In this document: positions 45,849-55,839 of the stretch, in pieces
Layout of the letters: each line of letters opens with the position of its first letter
Numbering within the stretch: position 1 is the stretch's first letter
Source: Panicum virgatum
Lineage: Eukaryota > Streptophyta > Magnoliopsida > Poales > Poaceae
DNA length: 64,000 bases
Direction of reading: 5' to 3'
Assembly: GCF_016808335.1 (NCBI RefSeq)
Contig: NC_053140.1
Coordinates: forward strand, 31,674,586-31,738,585
Translations under genes and position numbers: made by a program
Notes under the pieces: model-generated
What the model was told of the DNA's origin: nothing
Seen by the model: only the letters and a program-made list of their open reading frames with translations
Databases searched by the model: none

Positions 45849-47530
45849 CGTAACTAAAATATGAATACAAATAAAACCCTTAAAAAATTATCTAAATAAT
45901 CCACATATTTGCGAGCATTTGACTAAGTACCGATCGATGGACGAGGTCGAGTAATATTCTCTAAGTAATTCAAGAAATGAACTTGAAATATTCTATCGAT
46001 AATTTCACTAAGTACCGATCGATGGATGAGGTCGAGAAATATTTCACTAAGTAATTCAAGAAATATACATGAAATATTTAAAAGAAATTTAAACTCACTT
46101 TACACATACATACATACATACATTCATACATTTAAAAATTTGTAAATATACCTTTATTTACACAACAAATTATGATTTCACTCTTAACAACAAATTATGA
46201 TTTCACTCTAAATAACATGAACTCTAAATTATGATTTCAAATTATAAGCATGTCCCAAAGTTACATGAGTGTAGCTTCCTAGCTACTGAAAATGAGCCAT
46301 AATTGGTCGACGATGTCGATCTCAGTGCTGCAAACAGTACTCGACACACTCTGAGAACTAAAAATTAAAGAACATTGGGGAACTATATATACAGAGGCAG
46401 GAGCTTCCCAACGTAGCGAGAGGTTCTGGGGTTCAATGGAATGGAGAAGGTGTTGAGGGGACTCTCGTAGTAGGACGATCTTTTAGGAGATGAAACCTCG
46501 GTGTCAAATGCAGTGGGATTCGGCCTTTCTCCAGTATGATTCCATCTATTTTCTAGACCTTCATTGATCCTTCATTGATTGTGTACAATGCTAAATTAAC
46601 CATATAATTTGCTACTTTCTTTGAATTGTGCCGATTTCATCAGGTTCTTTTGTTGTGGTTGATTTTATGGACTTAGGTCTAAGTAGCACGAAACTAAAAG
46701 TTTTTTTATTAGTAAATGTTATAGAAAATTTATGGATCCATGTTACTTACTTGCCAAGAGTTTTCTTTCTAGTAAATCGAAGTCAGCAATTTACGTCAAT
46801 TAAGTTGGACCCTGAATATTGTTATTATAGTAAATTCATAGATTCATGTCAATTACTTATCAATAATTTTTCTCTCATGCAGATCATAATTTTTCTGTGT
46901 TGGAGGGGACGAGATCGAGCTCTACCTTTGGGTACGCGGCGTGGGCTTTATGATCTAACGATTAGCTACAAAGAAGAGGCTGTTTCTCACTTATCACTGT
47001 GACAAAACATGTGCATCTACTATTCACTGGCAAATTTTGTATCAGAAGGCATTGATTGAACATCCGTTTCTAAATAATGACAGTGATATATGCATATAAA
47101 TCCAAACTGAAAGCCTCTGAAATTTAATGTGCCCTGATTGAACACACTTCTATCGCATTTCTAACAGAGACAAACTCAGAATTAATAGCAAGATCTATTT
47201 GCCAACAAGCAAAGAAAACTAACCTAAATTTTATTAATCAACCTAGAATTCATTAGAGTTGCAGCAAGATCCTCTACTATGTGTTCAGAAAGTTTGCTCT
47301 AGATCACTTTCCCAAAGGTAGCCTCAGTAGCAGTAGAGGATGCTGGGAGACCAATCTAACATAAGAGAAATAAGAACTGATGGACACACTCAGCTAATCT
47401 TTACAATGTGTCCCATGTGTCATGCTTTTGCTAACAACCAATCAAAGAACATCGTGCTGTCAGGAGCATTTTGTTAGCTTTTCTTAAAGATTCTTGCGAA
47501 AAAGAATTAGCCTAAGACAACTGAAATACT
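45849..47530. other. Non-coding interior of the CACTA element
   Basis: 1.7 kb of AT-rich sequence between the second gene's 5' end and the GC-rich mid repeats. A pair of similar blocks, TAAGTACCGATCGATGGA, occurs near 45933 and 46009. I recognise no gene. Confidence 0.4.
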
Positions 47531-47579
47531 GTTGAAGCTTAAATACTGTCGACGGCGAGCAGGGGATGGTGGCGAGGGC

Positions 47580-47795
47580 GTTACGGCGGCGGCGGTGGCT
47601 CTGGGCGGCGGCACGCGTGAGGTCGGGGCTCTGGGCGGCGGCGACATCGATGGCGGCGGTGCTCGGCTCGCGCGGTGGGGGGAGCAGGACGGTGGCGGCG
47701 GTGGCTCTGGGCGGCGGCGTGAGGTCGGGGCTCTGGGCGGCGGCGACGTCGATGGCGGCGGTGCTCGGCTCGCGCGGTGGGGGGAGCAGGACGGG
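47580..47795 (+). repeat. ~105-bp GC-rich tandem duplication inside the CACTA element
   Basis: Two copies (about 47590-47692 and 47697-47793) share GTGAGGTCGGGGCTCTGGGC and GTGCTCGGCTCGCGCGGTGG. The open frames across it on both strands are a by-product of composition. Confidence 0.75.
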
Positions 47796-47860
47796 CGCAG
47801 TAGATGAGAAACCAAGTGTTAGGAGAAGGGCGAAGGAGGAAGGAAATATAGGGGGGGGCC

Positions 47861-48105
47861 TTTTGTCCCGGGTGAAGCCACGACCCGGGACAAAAGGTCA
47901 TTTTGTCCCGGGTGGTGGCTTCACCCGGGACAAAAGGCCCCCCCTTTTGTCCCGGGTGAAACCACCACCCGGGACAAAAGGACCTTTTGTCCCGGGTCGT
48001 GGCTTCACCCGGGACAAAAGGGGTTTTTGGGCGGGCCGGGAAAATTCCCAGCCCGCGGCCCACCTTTAGTCCCGGGTGGATCTACCACCCGGGACAAAAG
48101 GGGCC
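47861..48105. repeat. Internal array of CACTA-type subterminal repeats, variant motif
   Basis: About seven half-units built on TTTTGTCCCGGGTG and CACCCGGGACAAAAGG, with GGTGGTGGCTTC spacers. The motif (CCCGGGTGG) differs from the outer arrays (CCCGGTTGG) and lies between the two genes, not at an end. It resembles the end of a different CACTA family. Confidence 0.85.
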
Positions 48106-48691
48106 CGTTTTCCCTCGTTCCCGCCTAATGTTATGTTTGTTTTTGTTTCTTTTTACTTCTCTTTTAAAATTGGCTTTCATTTGTTAATTCAGTTAATAAA
48201 ATTATGATTCCAAAAATTATGGAACAAAATTTCTTATCTCTATATAAACTTGATACACGCAACAAAAATAATTAATTTTCATTCAAGTGATTGGGTCAAT
48301 GAAATATCTAACTTTTTTGAAATCATATTTGTTATTTTGACCATGCAAAAATATATTAGGTGAATTTTTTTTTTCAAACTGTTGCTTTTCGATAGAAAGT
48401 GGATTCTATCACGATATTAATGAGTAGTGTGTGAGTTTGAGAGATAGTGTGTGTTAGTGAGATTGTGTGTGTTAGTGAGAGAGTATAGTGTGTTAATGTG
48501 AATGTAATTTCATGAAATAAATAAAATTAGTTGAGTAATCCATTATTGAATGAAAATTATAATTGAGTCTAGTAATTAAGTGAAAAATATATAAAATAAT
48601 ATAAATAACACATAAAGTATAATTGTACAGTACATATATAATAAAAGTATTCGAATTGCGATTATGTTTTTATACAATAATATAAAATGAT

Positions 48692-51600
48692 TCAAGTACA
48701 CGAAGGATTAGCGGTAACAGACTTTCTCTTCACAAATGTCCCTTGATTATGATCACGGCGCAAGTATGGAGCATCATCATTGGCTAGTAGGATGCATGAA
48801 TCAGCATTTACTTCGAAAGGTGGAATGGCAACAAAATTATTATATTCTTCTGAAAAGTCTGTCTTGTCCTCCACTCCAACGATGTTTCTCTTTCCTGATA
48901 GAACTATGTGTCGCTTAGGCTCATCCTTTTGCTTGTTGATCCCCTTCTTTGGCTTGCTGGACATGTCCTTAATGTAGAAAACCTGAGCGACATCCTGGAC
49001 TAGGACAAATGGCTCGTCTCTATACCCAAGATTGTTGAGATCAACTATTGTCATCCCATACTCATCTTTTGTTACCCCTCCTCCAGATAGCTTAACCCAT
49101 TGGCAACGAAATAGAGGCACCTTGAAATTGGGACCGTAATCCAGCTCCCATATCTCTTCAATGTAGCCGTAATATGTGTCTTTTTTTCCATTATTGTCCG
49201 TGGCATCCATACGAACACCGCTGTTTTGGTTGGTACTCTTTTTATCTTGGGCTATTGTATAAAATGTGTTTCCATTTATCTCGTACCCTTGGTATGTTAA
49301 GATATTCCAAGATGGTCCCCTAGCCAATAAGAACAGTTGTTCACTTATATCCATGTTATGCATTAGATGCTTCCGCAACCAGCTGCAGAAAGTGTTCATG
49401 TGCTCACGTGTAATCCATGCCTCAGACTTTTCTGGGAAATTGGAGAGCAGAATTTTCTTGTGTTCCTCGATATATGGGTCAACCAAGGATGATTGTTGAA
49501 GAACCGTATAATGCGCTTTCTTGAATGAGAAATCATCTGTGCAGACATAAGATTTCTTTCCTAATGTACCCTTTCCAGTTAGTCTCACCTCATATCGCGA
49601 TTCAGGGACTCCAATCGGTTTAAGGTCATCAATAAAGTCAACACAAAAGTCAATGACCTCCTCAGTTCTGTAGGCACTGGCGATGCTTCCTTCTGGACGA
49701 GCTCTATTACGAACACATTTCTTGAGTACCCCCATGAACCTTTCGAATGGGAACATGTTGTGTAGAAATACTGGTCCGAGAATATCAATCTCTTTGACAA
49801 GGTGCACTAGAAGATGTGTCATGATGTTGAAGAAAGATGGTGGAAATATCAGCTCAAAGCCAACAAGACATTGCACCACATCGTTTTGCAGCTTTATCAA
49901 ATTCTCCGGGTCAATTATCTTCTGAGAAACTGCGTTGAGGAAGGCACATATCTTCACGATGGTTAACCGGACGTTATCAGGCAGAATCCCCCGCAGCACA
50001 ACCGGAAGAAGTTCGGTCATAAGCACATGGCAGTCATGGGACTTGAGATTTGTAAATTTCTTCTCTGCCAAATTTAAGATTCCTTTTATATTGGATGAGT
50101 ATCCAGATGGAACCTTTATACTGCTCAAGCAGTCAAACATGGTTTCTTTCTCTTCCTTGCTAAGAGTATAGCTGGCAGGACTTAAGTATTGTCGTCCATT
50201 ATCTCGCTGTTGTGGATGTAAGGCATCTCGTTCTTCCATACGTTGCAATTCTTGACGTGCTTCTACTGTATCTTTTGTCTTTCCGTACACTCCCAAGAAT
50301 GCTATCAGGTTGACGCAAAAATTCTTCGTGAGGTGCATCACATCAATTGCATGACGAACATCTAAGACTTCCCAATATGGTAGCTCCCAAAATATAGATT
50401 TCTTCTTCCACATGGGCGCCATTCCGTTTTCGTTCGGAACAGGTTGGCTACCAGATCCCTTTCCAAAAACAACTTCTAGATCTTTTACCATGTTGAAGAC
50501 GTCTTTACCACTACGGTGCATCGGTTTTGTTCGGTGGTCCGCTTGGCTTTTGAAATGCTTGCCCTTCTTTCGTACCGCATGCCTGATGGGAAGAAACCGA
50601 CGATGACCCATGTATACAACCTTCTTACAGTGAGTCAACCATATATTATCGGTATCATCTAAACAGTGTGTGCATGCTTTGTATCCCTTGTTCGAATGTC
50701 CTGACAAGTTACTAAGAGCAGGCCAGTCATTGATCGTTACGAACAGCAATGCTCGTAGGTTGAAGTTTTCCTGTTTGTATTCATCCCACATCCGTACACC
50801 TTCATCGCCCCAGAGCAATAAGAGTTCTTCGACCAATGGTCTTAGGTACACATCAATGTCATTTCCGGGCTGCTTTGGACTCGGGATAAGCAATGGCATC
50901 ATGATGAACTTTCGTTTCATGCAGAGCCATGGTGGAAGATTGTACAGACAAAGAGTCACAGGCCAAGTGCTATGACCACTGCTCATCTCACCAAAAGGAT
51001 TCATGCCATCCGTACTCAAACCGAACCTTATGTTTCTCGCATCCAAATCAAATTTAGGGTACGTTCTATCTATTTTTCTCCACTGCGACCCATCAGCGGG
51101 GTGTCTCAACATCGAGTCTTTCTTGCGTTCCTCTTTGTGCCATCGCATCAACTTAGCATTATCTTTATTTCTAAACAGACGCTTCAAACGTGGTATTATA
51201 GGCAAATACCACATGACCTTCGCAGGAACTCTCTTCCGGGGAGGCTCCCCCTCGACATCTCCAGGATCATCTTTTCTAATCTTGTAACGCAATGCACTGC
51301 ATACGGGACATGCATCCAAATTCTCGTACTCGCCTCGGTAGAGGATGCAGTCGTTGGGGCATGCATGTATCTTTTGCACTTCCAGTCCCAAAGGGCAAAC
51401 AAGTTGTTTGGCTTCATACGTTGTGGCAGGCAATTCATTGTCCTTAGGAAGCATTTTTTTAACAAGTTTGAGTAATTCACCAAATCCCTTGTCGGATACA
51501 CCATTTGTCGCCTTCCATTGCAGCAACTCCAAGGTGGTGCCAAGTTTCTTAAATCCATTTTGACAATCTGGGTACAACAACTTATGATGGTCCTCTAACA

Positions 51601-52045
51601 ACTTCTGGAACTTCAACCTCTCCGTTTCACTCTCACAGTCTGCCTGCACATTGTGCAATGCTTGCCCCAGATCGTCGCTGGGATCATTTTCTACTACATC
51701 TACTTCGGGCTCTTCCATGGGAATATCGTCATCGAATGCACCGATTCCAGCATTCCCGGGAAAGTGGTCGTCAAAATCTTCTTCTTCATTGTCTTCCATG
51801 GTAACCCCCTGTTCTCCGTGCTTCGTCCAACAAACATACTTTTTCATGAAACCATTTGCGAAAATGTGGCTGTGTAGGATTCTTGAAGATGAGTAATCCT
51901 TGTTATTGTTGCAATGAACACACGGGCAGCACATAAAACCATTCTGCTTGTTTGCCTCAGCCACAGACAAAAAATAATGCAGGCCATCAATGAATTCTTT
52001 CGAACGTCGGTCAGCATTGTACATCCATTGCCGGTCCATCTGCAT
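48692..52045 (-). CDS. TNP2-type CACTA transposase, 1117 residues, uninterrupted
   Basis: Catalyses excision and insertion of the element in the nucleus. The start MQMDRQWMYNADRRSKEFID begins the transposase-associated domain, with paired Cys (CCPCVHC) and WTKHGEQG. The TNP2 core (about residues 330-580) has LSTDGMNPFGEMSSGHSTWP, NDWPALSNLSGHS, YKACTHCLDD and RHAIDVMHLTKNF, whose Asp residues are DDE-like candidates. Next comes a DUF4218-like part (SHDCHVLMTELLPV, MFPFERFMGVLKKCVRNRARPEGS) and a DUF4216-like part (DTYYGYIEEIWELDY, DEPFVLVQDVAQVFYIKD). All expected regions are present in one frame, so the protein may be functional. The ATG fits the family's usual MDR(Q/E)WMY start; an MD at residue 3 is an equal choice. 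Confidence 0.93.
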   Translation of the reverse strand: MQMDRQWMYNADRRSKEFIDGLHYFLSVAEANKQNGFMCCPCVHCNNNKDYSSSRILHSHIFANGFMKKYVCWTKHGEQGVTMEDNEEEDFDDHFPGNAGIGAFDDDIPMEEPEVDVVENDPSDDLGQALHNVQADCESETERLKFQKLLEDHHKLLYPDCQNGFKKLGTTLELLQWKATNGVSDKGFGELLKLVKKMLPKDNELPATTYEAKQLVCPLGLEVQKIHACPNDCILYRGEYENLDACPVCSALRYKIRKDDPGDVEGEPPRKRVPAKVMWYLPIIPRLKRLFRNKDNAKLMRWHKEERKKDSMLRHPADGSQWRKIDRTYPKFDLDARNIRFGLSTDGMNPFGEMSSGHSTWPVTLCLYNLPPWLCMKRKFIMMPLLIPSPKQPGNDIDVYLRPLVEELLLLWGDEGVRMWDEYKQENFNLRALLFVTINDWPALSNLSGHSNKGYKACTHCLDDTDNIWLTHCKKVVYMGHRRFLPIRHAVRKKGKHFKSQADHRTKPMHRSGKDVFNMVKDLEVVFGKGSGSQPVPNENGMAPMWKKKSIFWELPYWEVLDVRHAIDVMHLTKNFCVNLIAFLGVYGKTKDTVEARQELQRMEERDALHPQQRDNGRQYLSPASYTLSKEEKETMFDCLSSIKVPSGYSSNIKGILNLAEKKFTNLKSHDCHVLMTELLPVVLRGILPDNVRLTIVKICAFLNAVSQKIIDPENLIKLQNDVVQCLVGFELIFPPSFFNIMTHLLVHLVKEIDILGPVFLHNMFPFERFMGVLKKCVRNRARPEGSIASAYRTEEVIDFCVDFIDDLKPIGVPESRYEVRLTGKGTLGKKSYVCTDDFSFKKAHYTVLQQSSLVDPYIEEHKKILLSNFPEKSEAWITREHMNTFCSWLRKHLMHNMDISEQLFLLARGPSWNILTYQGYEINGNTFYTIAQDKKSTNQNSGVRMDATDNNGKKDTYYGYIEEIWELDYGPNFKVPLFRCQWVKLSGGGVTKDEYGMTIVDLNNLGYRDEPFVLVQDVAQVFYIKDMSSKPKKGINKQKDEPKRHIVLSGKRNIVGVEDKTDFSEEYNNFVAIPPFEVNADSCILLANDDAPYLRRDHNQGTFVKRKSVTANPSCT

Positions 52046-53640
52046 TTTAAATAAATCGATTTGAATTCTTTACACGTATCGAATAAATAAAATATATCAA
52101 ACCTAAATTAAACTAAATGTAACATAACATGAATAATTAAAAGATATGCAATATCCATCATACATCTTGATTAATTAAAAGGGGTACTTAATCCATTACA
52201 GAACTTAACAAAGGAGTACTATACAAGAAATTTAAAAATTCGGTCAACAACACATAGGTTTTCAACCGTCCTTGCGTTGGAACGCAGAATGTTCTAACGG
52301 ATTTCTTGCTGGCGGAGAATAAGATGGCGGAGCTGAAACCTCTGAGTTTGGTGGTGACGAACCGTAACGCCGCAATAACGGAGCGCTGCCCTATGAAAAG
52401 CACTAGGTTTTTTGGACCGACGACCTACTCGAGTTGTGCCCTTCTCTCCAGAAGGACAACGATCACCCCCACCGGCGCCACTCCCTCCAGCTGCTGAAGC
52501 CATATTTTACTGAAAAATACCTTTATTTTCCACAAAATTATAAATTCTTACCATTACAAAGCAAAAATTATTTACTATTACAATTACAATGATCAGATTA
52601 ATAACTCTTGCAAATAACAATGAAATTATATAAAAAAGACGAAATGTATCATTAATCCTCAAGAAATCTCTAATTAATTGAAAGAAATCTCTATAACTTC
52701 TAATTACTTTGACACCCTTCAGTTCCAGGAGTACACTCTTTTCAATATCCAGAAACCCTCTAGAAGAAAAATTAACCTTTATTTCTAAAAATGTATATGT
52801 CAGTAACCTCAACCCTGCGGTGATGAAACTGCCTTTCGGGGGGACACGGTGCGGTACAAGGATGTCACCAATCGGCTAGTCGCAGCACCAACATTTACGA
52901 TTAATAGGCACAGCACTTGGCACAGGCAGCATGCTCGTTCATATGCTCTCAGTACAACAACGGCATGCTGACTGCGTCAAATGCTGTCTTCTTATCAATC
53001 GGAAGTGCTGGTGATGCGACCAACCGATTTGCGACGTCCTTATAGCGCATCGTGTATCCCTGAAAGGTAGTGCCATCACCGTTGGATGGAGATTAACGAC
53101 GTATACTTGTTTCGAAATAAAGATTTTTTTAGCTTCTAGATGGTTTCAATGTGAGCCTGATTAAATACATCACTAGAGTGTCAAAATAATCCATTCATAA
53201 TACAAAAAATTCTATAATATACTCATTTCATTAATTCATTCACGAATAAAAAAATCAACTATCCACAATATGGTCATATATACAAGTACATCACATGAAG
53301 TATCTACACTCATTCTAAAAATTTCTACTATCCATATACTCATCTAAATCTAAAAGAAAATTACACCTACATATGCAATCTAGCTAGCTAAATGTCCAAG
53401 AAATGAGCTAGCTACACATTTTCTCTATTTCTAAAGTATGAAATGAGCTATACAAGCCAAGGAAGAAGAGAAAAACAAGCCCCAAACCTTTAGAGCAGAT
53501 GGATGGACGGGGAATCAAAGATCTTCACAAATGTGGTGAAGAAATGAGCAAGAACTCCTCTATCCCGAGCCAAGAACAGCAAGAAAACAAGTGAGCTGAA
53601 TGGCTCGGGCGGGGGGAGAGGGAAGGGGATAAGGGGCGCA
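52046..53640 (-). other. 5' region of the CACTA element upstream of TNP2
   Basis: AT-rich with one small frame at 52503-52294 (minus; MASAAGGSGAGGGDRCPSGE start, Arg-rich after) that could be a leader exon; I cannot assign it. The rest shows no domain. Confidence 0.4.
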
Positions 53641-53644
53641 AGGC

Positions 53645-53900
53645 CTTTTGTCCCGGTTGGAGGCACCAACCGGGACAAAAGGGGGGACTTTTGTCCCGGT
53701 TGGTGGTTCCAACCGGGACAAAAGGCTACGCGGGCCTTTTGTCCCGGTTGGAACCACCAACCGGGACAAAAGGCTCCCATTTTGTCCCGGTTGGTGTCTC
53801 CAACCGGGACAAAAGGCCCCCGTCCCCCCCGCTGGCCCGGCTAGCCGTTGGACCCGGGACAAAAGCCACCTATTGTCCCGGGCCCAAAGGCTGCCGGGAC
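53645..53900. repeat. Right subterminal repeats of the CACTA element
   Basis: Alternating TTTTGTCCCGGTTGG and CCAACCGGGACAAAAG units, about eight half-units, then CCCGGGACAAA variants close to the terminus at 53936. Confidence 0.88.
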
Positions 53901-53939
53901 AAATGGCCAGGAACAAAGGCCTGTTTTGTAGTAGTGTTT

Positions 53940-55430
53940 AGCAAAAAGACCAGGCCGAACCGGTATCTCCGGATATGGGCCGTTGGATCTTGATCTCGTG
54001 GCTCAGCGCGGTTTGGATTTAGATCTAATCTGATCCGTAGACTACGGATCGGACGGCTAGGACCTGTTTGGGCGCGGGGTGGCGGCGCGGCTCGCCGGAA
54101 CTCCCTGTTCCGCGGCGGCGCGTGACCGGAGAGCGCCAAAGCAGCGCCCTAGGGGTCGGTTTGGGCCGTGGTTTGGCCGGGGGGTAGACCACGGCATGCG
54201 TAATCCACTGGGTGGATATCGCGGTGCTGCGGTGGGGCAAAGCAGGGCGCATGGCGTGGAGGCGGCTCGGCGTGGCGGCACGCCGCCGGCGGGAGCGTCT
54301 TCGTGCCGCGCGGGTGGGCCTCGGGCTAAAATAGCTAGCGCAGGAGGGAGGGGTGGTTGTTGCGTGGCTCACCGAGGTTTGAATCGGGGGATGGTGTGGC
54401 GCAGGGTGGTCGGCGGCGTGAACCTGGCGGCGGAGCTCGACGGAGCGTGGCGACGGGGTCGACGCAGGGCATTTCCGGGTGCTGGATCGGCCGGAGGGGT
54501 CCGTGCGGGTCCTGCGAAGGTGTTCCAGGGGCCAATTAAGTCCGGTAGTCACCGGAGGTGGCTAATTGAGACGGAGCAGGGGCTCACCGGCGTGGAGGTC
54601 GCGGCGGCGCTCCGCTCCAAGCAGAGGCAAGGCGGCGGCTAGGGTTGTGCGGCGCGTTGGTGGGTGGAGGGAGCAGGGGGTCTCGGTGGGTTTAAAGGGG
54701 GCGCCCGGGATCTCGGGCGGGCGTGCCCAGGAAGGAAAGGCCGGCGTGGATGGCGGGATTACGGCGCGGCCGTTGCGCGGCGAGGAAGGCGGGGATAGGG
54801 ATGACGAGTGGGGCCCACTGGTCAGCGGCGGGGAGAGCGAGAACGGGCGACGCGCTGGGGCGAGCGGGGTGCGGGCCGCGGCGCTGGCTGGTGGGGTCAG
54901 GCGCGAAGGGGGTGGTGACGCAGTCGCGAGCGGGCTGAGCGGGGTCCTGCTGGGCCGAGTGGGGACTTGGGCCGCGGGGAGAGGAGCGAGGGTGGCGAGC
55001 TGGGCCGGCCGGGTTAAGCCGAAGGGGAGGAGGGAGGTGTGGGCTGTTGGGGTTCTCGGGCCGGGGAAAAGGAAAAGGAAAGGCCCGCTGGGAAGGAGGG
55101 GTTGGGTTGGGTTTTCCCATGGGCTGGGTTGTTTTGGGTGTGGGCTAGCTCCAGGGTTTGGGCTCCTTTTCTATTTCTATTTTCTCTCTCTTTTCTATTT
55201 CTAATTCAAACAAAGTTTGAATTCAAATACAAATTTGAATTCAAACCACACTCAATTAAAAGTATGCACCAGGATGAATGCAACATAAATTTTTAAACCT
55301 ATGATAAAATTTTAATTACTTGTGAATCAAAATTAGATTAAAATGCAAGCTAAGCAAAATAAATCCTTAGAAAATTAAATAAACCAATTAAATTTATTAC
55401 TAACTAGGAAAATTAAATTAGGGTGTTACA
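53940..55430 (-). repeat. Copy B 5' LTR, right part
   Basis: 1491 bp continuing the LTR after the CACTA insertion; near-identical to 35973-37486 except for a shorter G run (about 54179-54184) and a few substitutions. Ends GGGTGTTACA. Confidence 0.92.
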
Positions 55431-55839
55431 CGACCTCAGAGGCATGGTCGCGAAGCACCCTCTGGGAGGAGGACATCCAGGAGTTGGTGGAGTGCGGGCT
55501 CCTCCCCGAGAAGGAGATCTTGTTGTGGAAGTGCTGCTTCGGGGAGGACTTCCCGACGGAAGAAAGGATGGAGATAGTGGTCTTCCGGTCCTTCTACGAG
55601 AAGGGCTTCGCCTTGCCCACGGGGGCCTTCTTCCGCGGGCTCCTTTTCTTCTATGGGCTTGAGGTAACTCATCTCAAGCCGAACTCAATCGCGCAGATTG
55701 CGATCTTTATCGACCTGTGTGAGGCATTCTTGGAATCGCCCCGCACTTCAATCTGTGGTGGGCGCTGTACCATCTGAAGGGGTACCCGTCCGCCGCCCGC
55801 CGCAATGTGGTGGGCGGCGCCACCTCCTCTCTTCGCCAG
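55431..55839 (+). pseudogene. Transposase_28-like ('putative gypsy type transposon') ORF, continuation
   Basis: After the TSD the frame from 34023-34088 continues: [60 protein letters not shown] and LCEAF. This is the pattern of the plant gypsy-type domain PF04195. Near 55730-55736 one base seems to be missing; past it a different frame reads [20 protein letters not shown], so the annotated stop at 55777 is caused by a frameshift. It is then cut by copy C at 55840. It is gag-like, from a non-autonomous LTR element, and can hardly be functional. Confidence 0.75.

Larger units (their letters stand above)
41489..53936 (-). mobile_element. 12.4-kb En/Spm (CACTA) DNA transposon with two transposition genes
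   Basis: Ends are CACGACTACAAAAA on the left and, reversed, CACTACTACAAAAC on the right. A 3-bp target duplication TTT (41486-41488 and 53937-53939) flanks it, and the uninterrupted site is seen in the left LTR of copy B (about 35968). Subterminal arrays of GTCCCGGTTGG/CCAACCGGGAC units occupy both ends. Both genes read on minus: TNP2 transposase (52045-48692), then a Transposase_24/Ulp1-like gene (45848-42149). Since both seem largely intact and the host LTR is young, this may be an autonomous or recently active element. Confidence 0.95.
34089..55430 (-). mobile_element. Gypsy 'copy B', pol-less non-autonomous derivative, with a CACTA inside its right LTR
   Basis: Left LTR 34089-37486, interior 37487-39595, right LTR 39596-55430 minus the CACTA insertion. 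Flanked by the 5-bp target duplication CGACC (34084-34088 and 55431-55435). Only 2.1 kb of interior remains: a leader, one intact ORF, the last codons of the chromodomain, PPT and PBS. RT, RNase H and integrase are gone. The two LTRs differ by only a few substitutions and a G run, so it inserted recently. It must have used enzymes supplied in trans, probably by relatives of copy A. Confidence 0.92.

Noticed and set aside
47507..48069. Pro/Arg- or Gly/Ala-rich frames on both strands in the CACTA middle
   Set aside because: They follow the GC-rich tandem duplication and the palindromic subterminal repeats, not coding constraint.
47861..48105. Regularly spaced repeats as a CRISPR array
   Set aside because: Units are short inverted palindromes of CACTA subterminal type in a plant genome; spacers are not unique sequences and there are no cas genes.
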